From Euryarchaeota archaeon Ods04 (GTDB lineage: Archaea; Halobacteriota; Halobacteria; Halobacteriales; Halorutilaceae), in contig JAQZDD010000003.1 in assembly GCA_028751055.1 (NCBI GenBank), forward strand, positions 1-19,580: a stretch of DNA of 19,580 nucleotides, read 5' to 3'. Below the pieces are notes generated by a model, which was not told the origin of the DNA, ran no database searches, and was given only the letters and a program-made list of their open reading frames with translations. Every line of letters begins with the position of its first letter. Within the stretch, counting starts at the first letter, position 1. A program made the translations under genes and the position numbers. Below, in pieces: positions 14,527-19,580 of this stretch.

Positions 14527-14634
14527 GGCTGTCGTTAAAGAACCTCCTTGTGACGCGGTGTCATGCCACTACCGGCGGCTCGTTACGAGCAGGGGACGCC
14601 TGACAAGACAACAGAGTAGGCAACGAGTGGACGG

Positions 14635-14642
14635 GTTTTATG
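14635..14642 (+). promoter_or_regulatory. TATA-like promoter of dodecin
   Basis: GTTTTATG lies about 29 nt upstream (centre to ATG) of the dodecin start codon. Initiation 25-26 nt downstream would fall within a few bases of the ATG. This predicts a leaderless or near-leaderless mRNA, common in haloarchaea. No Shine-Dalgarno is visible before the ATG, which agrees with that. Confidence 0.5.
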
Positions 14643-14667
14643 TAGCGCGCGTCCGTGTTAAGTCCGT

Positions 14668-14865
14668 ATGGTATACAAGAAGGTCAACCTGACAGGTTCG
14701 AGCACCGAATCATGGGAAGACGCAGCGATGCAGGCTGTCGAGCGCGCCGAGACGACGCTTGAGAACGTCAAATGGGTAGAGGTGCAGAACAAGGGCATCG
14801 AACTCGCCACAGTCGACGAACCCCAGTACCAGACAGAGGTCGAGATAGCCTTCGAGGTCGAGTAA
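14668..14865 (+). CDS. Dodecin (flavin-binding small protein)
   Basis: Dodecins are dodecameric shells that bind flavins. In haloarchaea they store riboflavin or lumichrome and protect against light. The 65-residue product starts MVYKKVNLTGSSTESWEDAA. The one-helix, three-strand pattern is complete: helix about 13-30, then LENVKWVEVQNKGIEL and YQTEVEIAFEVE. W36 and Q55, which stack on and hydrogen-bond the isoalloxazine rings in Halobacterium salinarum dodecin, fall at exactly the same positions here. It is the only plus-strand gene in the window and is convergent with the AI-2E family gene, with 39 nt between their stops. Confidence 0.95.
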   Translation: MVYKKVNLTGSSTESWEDAAMQAVERAETTLENVKWVEVQNKGIELATVDEPQYQTEVEIAFEVE

Positions 14866-14894
14866 GCCGGTCACGTTCGGTTCTGTCGTACCGT

Positions 14895-14920
14895 CGTCGG
14901 CGTTTTAGTCGTCTCCGACG
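14895..14920 (+). terminator. Possible dodecin terminator
   Basis: CGTCGG (14895-14900) and CCGACG (14915-14920) can pair around a 14-nt loop that contains a TTTT run at 14903-14906. It lies 30 nt past the dodecin stop and overlaps the end of the convergent AI-2E family gene. Archaeal termination depends mainly on the T-run, which is short here, so support is weak. Confidence 0.25.
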
Positions 14921-16086
14921 GCGAACTCGCCAAGGTTTCGCTGCTCTTTCGGGAGAGCCTCGGGCACGCGGTGAGGTACCGAGGGCGGCTTGGAGTTCAT
15001 GTCGATATCCGCGCGCCCGGATTCCTGATACTCGTCTTCCGCGCCTAAGAGACGCGGTAGTGCCGTGTCGGCGAACGTCAGACCGAGTACGAGAACGATA
15101 GGCGCGAAGAACAGACCGTAGAAGCCGAAGACGACGGGTCCGAAGATGTAGGCGAGCATCAGCAGACCGACGTGTGTCTCGTCGCCGCTGAAGTAGGGGC
15201 GCAGAACTAGGTCGGGTACGGTGTCGACGAAGACGGCTGTTACTGCGACGAAGCCAACAACGTAGACGAGGAGTGACGTGTCGCCCGCGACGACCGCAGG
15301 TACGGCAACAGCGAGCGCGAGGGGGACGTAGACCACCTTCATGCCGACGACGGGGATGAGGCTGGCGACGCCCGTCAGAACGCCCGCGAGCACGGGGAAA
15401 GGTACCCTTGCGTCCGCCGGCACGAAGGCGTTGTAGCCGTTGTAGACAGCGACGGCGACGACGGCGATTGCGATGACGTTGAGCAGGTTGCCGAAAAGCA
15501 CCTTTTCGAGTTCGCGGTCGACGGCTTCTAAGTAGTCACGCACAATCGCGTCTTCGTCGAAACGCAGGAGCCAACGCCGGACACGCCAGCCGTCTATCAG
15601 GAGGTAGTACGTCACTATGACGACGATGAGGAGGTTTAGGAAGAAGCCCGTGACGGCACCCGCGAGTATGCCGAGGTTTTCGGTGGCGAACTCGACGACG
15701 GCGTCCAACTGCCCCGCCTGATACGCCTGTACCATGCCCTCGAACGTGAGTTCGGGCAGGTCTTCAAGTCCGTCGAACCAGTCGATGTTCTGTGCGGCGG
15801 TCTCGACCACGGGATACTCCTCAACGAAGATACGTAGCTCGTTGAACAGGAGGACGACCGTGTAGCCTATCAACGCGATGAGCGGGACGCCGAGCAGCAT
15901 TATTACGAGCGCGGCACTCGCACGGGGTGGTACACGCATCCGTCTGAGGACACGGAAGAAGGGACGTGTCGAGTAGTAGACGAAGACGGCGACCGTGAGC
16001 GCGGCTACGAACCTCTGTGCGATGTATCCGATGACGACTGCGACTGCGACGCCGAAGACCGCGACCACGAGACGTTTCTCGTTCAC
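14905..16086 (-). CDS. AI-2E transporter / PerM family membrane protein
   Basis: This is a polytopic membrane protein of the AI-2E_transport family (PF01594, formerly UPF0118). Members are reported as autoinducer-2 exporters or Na+/H+ antiporters, but the function in haloarchaea is unknown. The 393-residue product shows about eight hydrophobic segments. They include residues about 5-38, 58-83 (SAALVIMLLGVPLIALIGYT), about 150-176 (FFLNLLIVVIVTYYLLIDGW), and two long C-terminal clusters with FPVLAGVLTGVASLIPVVGM and LMLAYIFGPVVFGFYGLFFA. A soluble segment with EYPVVETAAQNIDWFDGLEDL lies between the third and fourth. The last 45 residues are a polar cytosolic tail. The start is GTG (16084-16086); the ATG 9 bp upstream is in another frame. 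The substrate cannot be told from sequence. Confidence 0.9.
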   Translation of the reverse strand: MNEKRLVVAVFGVAVAVVIGYIAQRFVAALTVAVFVYYSTRPFFRVLRRMRVPPRASAALVIMLLGVPLIALIGYTVVLLFNELRIFVEEYPVVETAAQNIDWFDGLEDLPELTFEGMVQAYQAGQLDAVVEFATENLGILAGAVTGFFLNLLIVVIVTYYLLIDGWRVRRWLLRFDEDAIVRDYLEAVDRELEKVLFGNLLNVIAIAVVAVAVYNGYNAFVPADARVPFPVLAGVLTGVASLIPVVGMKVVYVPLALAVAVPAVVAGDTSLLVYVVGFVAVTAVFVDTVPDLVLRPYFSGDETHVGLLMLAYIFGPVVFGFYGLFFAPIVLVLGLTFADTALPRLLGAEDEYQESGRADIDMNSKPPSVPHRVPEALPKEQRNLGEFAVGDD

Positions 16087-16109
16087 GTTCCGTCATCCAC
16101 CGCACCAAC

Positions 16110-16117
16110 AATAAATT
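16110..16117 (-). promoter_or_regulatory. TATA-like promoter of the AI-2E family gene
   Basis: The minus strand reads AATTTATT, centred about 27 nt upstream of the GTG start. Transcription would begin at or within a base or two of the GTG, so the mRNA would be leaderless. No Shine-Dalgarno is present. This supports the GTG as the true start. Confidence 0.45.
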
Positions 16118-16134
16118 CGACGGTCAGCCTCGAC

Positions 16135-16707
16135 TCAGACGAACTCCAGTTCGTCGCGCGTCACCGTCTCGCCGAAGAGCCAGTCCGCGTGTTCGACGGC
16201 GTAGTCGCGGTGTTCCTCGTCGATGTAGCCGAGCGCGTCCTCGACGACGACGGGACGGAAGTCGCGTAGACCTGCACTTCCCGCGGTGTGGAGGACACAG
16301 ACGTTTGCTAGAGTGCCGCAGAATACGAGGTCGTCTATCTGGTGCGCGTCGAGCCAAGATTCGAGTTCGGTGCCTTGGAAGGCGTCGTAGGTGTGCTTGA
16401 CGACGACCTTGTCATCGTCCCTTACGTCGAGTTCGTCGACGACTTCGGCTTCCCAAGAGCCTTCGACGACGTGTTCGCCCCAACGTTCGAACTCGTCGTA
16501 ATAGTGAGCATCGTCGAACTGCTCGGGCGGATGTACGTCGCGTGTGTAGACTACCTGTACGTCGTTTTCGCGTGCCTTCGACACCACCTCAGCGACGGGT
16601 TCGACGGCTTCGCCGCTCGCTGGCGCGTACAGGCTTCCGTCGGGGTGACAGAAGCCGTTCTGCATGTCGACAACGACTACCGCTGTGCTTTCGGGTTTGA
16701 TGTTCAT
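16135..16707 (-). CDS. Isochorismatase-fold cysteine hydrolase (nicotinamidase-like)
   Basis: This enzyme belongs to the isochorismatase/nicotinamidase superfamily and hydrolyses an amide or vinyl-ether bond. The 190-residue product carries the full catalytic triad: D14 in VVVDMQNGF, K104 in VVVKHTYDAF and C137 in GTLANVCVLHTAGSA. The DVH at 57-59 and H79 in RWGEHVVEGSWEAE match the metal-binding DxH and H of nicotinamidases (in PncA the second region reads WPxHC). Nicotinamide deamidation in NAD salvage is therefore plausible, but I would not name it pncA. Close relatives are common in haloarchaea with the same unassigned function. It stands 18 bp from the AI-2E family promoter element and 73 bp from the stop of the large surface protein. 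Confidence 0.9.
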   Translation of the reverse strand: MNIKPESTAVVVVDMQNGFCHPDGSLYAPASGEAVEPVAEVVSKARENDVQVVYTRDVHPPEQFDDAHYYDEFERWGEHVVEGSWEAEVVDELDVRDDDKVVVKHTYDAFQGTELESWLDAHQIDDLVFCGTLANVCVLHTAGSAGLRDFRPVVVEDALGYIDEEHRDYAVEHADWLFGETVTRDELEFV

Positions 16708-16780
16708 GTCCGAAGGTTTCGGCTTTCGGAGGAAAACAGTTTCGGCGTGCCGCTTCTCTTACGTCTCGGCATAGAGCGAC
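16708..16780 (-). promoter_or_regulatory. Upstream region of the hydrolase with repeated CCGAAA
   Basis: The 73 bp between the surface-protein stop and the hydrolase ATG contain CCGAAA three times on the minus strand (16740-16745, 16724-16729, 16717-16722). The CTTCGG at 16711-16716 can pair with the nearest upstream CCGAAA copies. No convincing TATA box or Shine-Dalgarno is visible. The hydrolase may be read through from the large upstream gene or have a weak promoter here. Confidence 0.3.
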
Positions 16781-19580
16781 CTACGCCTGCCCTATGCCCG
16801 CTATGAACGCTTGTATGACCTCCTGAAGGTCACCCGTGTTGATGTCACCCGCCAAGAAGTCGACGATAGCCACCTGCAAGCCCGCGGTGTCGACACGTCC
16901 CGCCTCGTTGCGGTAGTCGTCCACATCGAAGACTCCGTCCTCCTGCACCGTCACCTCGACCGTGTCGGTGAAGTTCCCGTAGTCGGCTTCCACGGAGACG
17001 TTACCCGGCGACACAGCCGTTACCTCGTTGTGGTCTTCGTCCACGGAGACGACAGAGACGTTCTCGCTCGTCACCGTCGCGCCGTTAGTCACGTCTACCT
17101 CGCTACCGTCGTCGAAGGTCACTGTCGCCGTGTATCCGACCGTCTCGTTCACGTCCAACGTCGTCGCTTCGGTATCACCGTCTATCTCGAATATAAGCCC
17201 GTCCTGTTCGGGCGGTTCGACCGACAGCGAGACGAACGCGCCGAAGGTCGAGAACTCCGTTATCTCGGCTGTCACGACGTTCTCTGTCGTGTCCACATCG
17301 GAGTCGGGGTCGTCGACCCACTCCGACTCCGTTTCGTCGTAACGTAGGAGTTCAAGGAAGGGCTGGCTCCCTGCGGCAAGGTCTCCGTCCTCGTAGCCGA
17401 GTTCGACATCTAAGAACGCGCCAGCCGACAGAGCCTCAGCCTCGAAGTACCTGCCTATGCTCTGGTGGCTACCCGGGTTCTGTGGCGGCGCGTCCTGCGC
17501 ACCGAGTTCGAAGTCCTGTCCACCGGAGACGGAGACTACCGTGTCCTCGGCTGTCGACTCACCTATGTCGTGGTCCATGACTGTGTTTCCGTCGCCAGCA
17601 CCGTCGTAAGCTAAGGCGACATCAGCACCACGGACTGTGTTGCTGTTCACCGAGTTGTCCGAAGCACCTCCTGTGACCAGAACCGCTTCGTCGTCGTTGA
17701 ACGCGATGAAGTTGCTGTCGACCAAGTTCGCTTCCGCGCCGTCAGTCAGAGCCACGCCCACGGAGTTGCCGTCGACCGTGTTGCTCCAGACGGTGTTCGT
17801 CGACGAATCGTTGAGCGACACGCCGCTGCCTCCGTTACCTGTGACGAAGTTCAGGCTCAGTTCGTTGTTGTCAGAACCGTCGAAAAGCACACCCACGCCG
17901 GTGTTCTGCTCAATGCTGTTCCCTTCGACGGTGTTGTCAACAGCCTCATCGAGCGAAACTCCGACTGTGTTCTCGGACACATCGTTGTCCTCGACGGTGT
18001 TTAAGCCCGACGCATCAAGCAAAATCCCCACGAGGTTCTCAGCTACTTCGTTGTCCTCGACGGTGTTCGAATCCGACTCATCAAGCAGGATACCCTCGCC
18101 GTCGTTCTGCTTGACGGTGTTCTCTTCGACAGAGTTGTTGTTAGCCCCGTCAAGGGAGATTCCCACGGGGTTCTCAGAGACGAAGTTTTCTTTCATTATG
18201 TTCCATGCCGAGCCTTCGAGCAACACGCCCTCGTCGGCGTTCTCCTCAACGAGGTTCTGCGCCACAGTGTTGTCGTAGGACTCGTCAAGGAGCACGCCCT
18301 GAAGACTGTTGTCGACGACATCGTTGAAGAAAACGCTGTTACCGTCCGACTTACTGAGCAACAAGCCGACGCCGCCGTTGTTCTCGATGTCGTTTACCTC
18401 GACTATGTTGCTCTCGGAGCCGTCAAGGAGTATGCCCTCGCCGTCGTTCGACTCGACGTCGTTGTTGTTAACCGAGTTGTCGTCAGACTCGTTGAGCAGT
18501 ATACCCACGGAGTTACCGACGACTTCGTTTTCCCAGACCGTGTTTGACGCCGAGCCATCGATTAGTATGCCCTCGCCGTCGTTGTCTTCGACCGTGTTCC
18601 CGTTCACGTTACCGAAAGAACTGCCCTCGATGCTTATTCCCACGGCGTTACCGACCACGTCGTTGTCAGCCACCGTTTCGACCTCCGAAGCGTTGAGCAG
18701 TACGCCCGCGGCGGCGTTCGATTCGATACTGTTCTCTTCTACGTCATTGATTTCCGAGCCGTCGAACAGTACACCCTCGCCGCTGTTGTCCTCGATAGTG
18801 TTCTCTCTGACCGTGTTCTGACGGGTACCCTCGTTGCTCAGGGTTATCCCCACGGAGTTTTCGGAGACTTGGTTGTTCCTCACGGTGTTTCCACCCGAAT
18901 CATCGAGCAGGATGCCCGTGCCGCCGTTCGATTCGACGGCGTTGTCCTCTATACCGTTGATGTCCGACTCCTCAAGGAGTATGCCTTCGCCGGTATTGTC
19001 CTCGACCGTGTTATCCTCAACCGAGTTCTGTTCAGAGTCGTTCAGACCGATGCCTACCGCGTTACTGAGAACCTCGTTGTCCATCACGGTGTTCCCGCCT
19101 AACCCACGGAGTAAAACGCCTTCGTCGTTGTTGTCTTGGATGAGATTGTTCTCCACCGTGTTGCTGTCGGAGTCCTCAAGCAGTACGCCCACGTCGTTGC
19201 CCCTTATCTCGTTCTCTACGACATCGGTGTTTTCGGACGACTCAAGAGCAACCCCCGCCTCGCCATGCGAGTGTATGAACGACCTCGTTACTGTGTTTCC
19301 GTCAGACGTAGCCCGTACGCCGTTTTCATCTGCACCTCTTATCTCGAAACAGTATATCGTCACGCCGTCAGCTACCACGTCGAAGACGTTTTCGCCACCC
19401 TCAACCGTAGGTCTACCACCCTCGCCCGGTCTTATAGTTAGGTCTTCCTTGTCGACCTGTACATCCCCTTCGTATGCTTCCTCCCACGGCTCGACAAGTA
19501 CTGTTTCACCCGGGCTTGCCGCGTCCACAGCAGCCTGTATCGTCTCGTAGTTATCGCCGTCAACTTCCTCCGCGATAAAG
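16781..19580 (-). CDS. Large NosD-like beta-helix surface protein with BIG2 and dockerin-like C-terminus (5' end beyond window)
   Basis: The frame is open to the window edge: 932 codons are visible. The GTG at 19526-19528 is not the start, because codons upstream read DNYETIQAAVDAASPGETV, the usual entry motif of such beta-helices. Domains below are numbered from that GTG. Residues 1-662 form a NosD/PbH1 parallel beta-helix with 25 coils of 22-24 residues (pattern N-T-V-x-x-N-x-V-x-x-N-x-x-x-G-I-x-L). Residues 663-772 form a haloarchaeal surface-protein domain (SIGRYFEAEALSAGAFLDVELGY to EITEFSTFGAF). Residues 773-865 form a BIG2-type Ig domain (TLDVNETVGYTATVTFDDGS). Residues 866-915 form a dockerin-like pair (DTAGLQVAIVDFLAGDINTGDLQEVIQAFI). 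The signal peptide would lie outside the window. There is no C-terminal membrane anchor or PGF-CTERM. Binding or cleavage of an extracellular polysaccharide is possible but not shown. Confidence 0.88.
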   Translation of the reverse strand, partial: FIAEEVDGDNYETIQAAVDAASPGETVLVEPWEEAYEGDVQVDKEDLTIRPGEGGRPTVEGGENVFDVVADGVTIYCFEIRGADENGVRATSDGNTVTRSFIHSHGEAGVALESSENTDVVENEIRGNDVGVLLEDSDSNTVENNLIQDNNDEGVLLRGLGGNTVMDNEVLSNAVGIGLNDSEQNSVEDNTVEDNTGEGILLEESDINGIEDNAVESNGGTGILLDDSGGNTVRNNQVSENSVGITLSNEGTRQNTVRENTIEDNSGEGVLFDGSEINDVEENSIESNAAAGVLLNASEVETVADNDVVGNAVGISIEGSSFGNVNGNTVEDNDGEGILIDGSASNTVWENEVVGNSVGILLNESDDNSVNNNDVESNDGEGILLDGSESNIVEVNDIENNGGVGLLLSKSDGNSVFFNDVVDNSLQGVLLDESYDNTVAQNLVEENADEGVLLEGSAWNIMKENFVSENPVGISLDGANNNSVEENTVKQNDGEGILLDESDSNTVEDNEVAENLVGILLDASGLNTVEDNDVSENTVGVSLDEAVDNTVEGNSIEQNTGVGVLFDGSDNNELSLNFVTGNGGSGVSLNDSSTNTVWSNTVDGNSVGVALTDGAEANLVDSNFIAFNDDEAVLVTGGASDNSVNSNTVRGADVALAYDGAGDGNTVMDHDIGESTAEDTVVSVSGGQDFELGAQDAPPQNPGSHQSIGRYFEAEALSAGAFLDVELGYEDGDLAAGSQPFLELLRYDETESEWVDDPDSDVDTTENVVTAEITEFSTFGAFVSLSVEPPEQDGLIFEIDGDTEATTLDVNETVGYTATVTFDDGSEVDVTNGATVTSENVSVVSVDEDHNEVTAVSPGNVSVEADYGNFTDTVEVTVQEDGVFDVDDYRNEAGRVDTAGLQVAIVDFLAGDINTGDLQEVIQAFIAGIGQA
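17558..19297 (-). repeat. Array of 25 beta-helix coil repeats
   Basis: This is an imperfect tandem coding repeat with a unit of 66-72 bp, encoding 25 coils of 22, 23 or 24 residues plus one partial coil (580 residues in all). Coil types alternate by the sequence before the conserved Gly: a GEG/DEG type (23 residues) and a VGI type (often 22 residues), sometimes with a third GxG type between. The repeat is at protein level; DNA copies have diverged, so recent expansion is not obvious. Confidence 0.85.

Larger units (their letters stand above)
14490..14667. other. Divergent intergenic region with inverted repeat
   Basis: The 178 bp between the methyltransferase operon and dodecin carry the two promoter-like TATA elements facing away from each other. 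In the middle is a short perfect inverted repeat GCTCG-TTA-CGAGC at 14578-14590, which could be an operator or a small hairpin. I see no tRNA, small-RNA hallmark or further gene here. Confidence 0.5.

Noticed and set aside
14490..14667. tRNA or small RNA gene in the divergent spacer
   Set aside because: No cloverleaf arms or T-loop GTTCGA-type sequence can be found; only a 5-bp palindrome is present.
15821..16111. Minus-strand ORF MLVRWMTERERE... and the ATG at 16093-16095 upstream of the AI-2E family GTG
   Set aside because: It reads in another frame through the transmembrane coding region and gives an Arg/His-rich product. The GTG at 16086 fits the family and the promoter spacing.
17558..19297. 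CRISPR-like periodicity of about 66-72 bp
   Set aside because: The repeat unit is continuous coding sequence with variable length and substitutions throughout. There are no identical direct repeats separated by unique spacers.
19526..19528. GTG as start of the beta-helix protein
   Set aside because: The frame stays open to the window edge, and the residues before it (NYETIQAAVDAASPG) belong to a conserved beta-helix entry motif. The real start with signal peptide must lie outside the window.
17637..19550. Ser/Thr-rich plus-strand frames opposite the beta-helix protein
   Set aside because: They are antisense images of the Asn/Asp/Glu-rich coil repeats. Their periodicity follows the real minus-strand repeats.

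Overview
This window is archaeal and comes from an extreme halophile of the Halobacteria (haloarchaea) or a close relative. The evidence is: (i) an archaeal-order ribosomal superoperon containing eL19, eL32, eS4 and the RNase P protein Rnp1; (ii) acid-rich proteins throughout, including otherwise basic ribosomal proteins; (iii) an eL32 with the N-terminal double helix-hairpin-helix extension known from haloarchaea; (iv) a haloarchaeal-type dodecin; and (v) a surface protein with haloarchaeal C-terminal modules. One trait is unusual for a typical haloarchaeon. AUA is a common isoleucine codon (5 of the 11 Ile codons in uL5, counted by hand), which may point to a divergent lineage. No species is claimed.

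Region 1 (1-14465, all minus strand) is the S10-spc type ribosomal protein operon, read right to left: SPOUT RNA methyltransferase, uL3, uL4, uL23, uL2, uS19, uL22, uS3, uL29, Rnp1, uS17, uL14, uL24, eS4, uL5, uS14, uS8, uL6, eL32, eL19, uL18, uS5, uL30, uL15, secY (cut by the window edge). Most neighbours overlap by 1-4 bases (ATGA or TAATG junctions) or are a few bases apart, so translational coupling is likely. A single promoter-like TATA element lies upstream of the methyltransferase. Two junctions break the tight packing. The uL23-uL2 spacer holds a possible 15-codon ORF and two hairpins, one enclosing the uL2 Shine-Dalgarno. The uS5-uL30 spacer holds a possible 28-codon ORF between two copies of a 16-bp sequence. 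uL22, uS3 and eS4 have acidic C-terminal tails, very long in the first two, and the uS3 tail ends in a SAP-like helical module.

Region 2 (14490-16707) holds accessory housekeeping genes. These are a plus-strand dodecin, divergent from the operon, then on the minus strand a polytopic AI-2E/PerM family membrane protein and an isochorismatase-fold cysteine hydrolase.

Region 3 (16781-19580, minus strand) is most of one very large exported-type protein whose 5' end lies beyond the window. It has a NosD-like parallel beta-helix of about 25 coils, a haloarchaeal surface-protein domain, a BIG2 Ig-like domain and a C-terminal dockerin-like segment.

No tRNA, rRNA, CRISPR array, insertion sequence or phage gene was seen.
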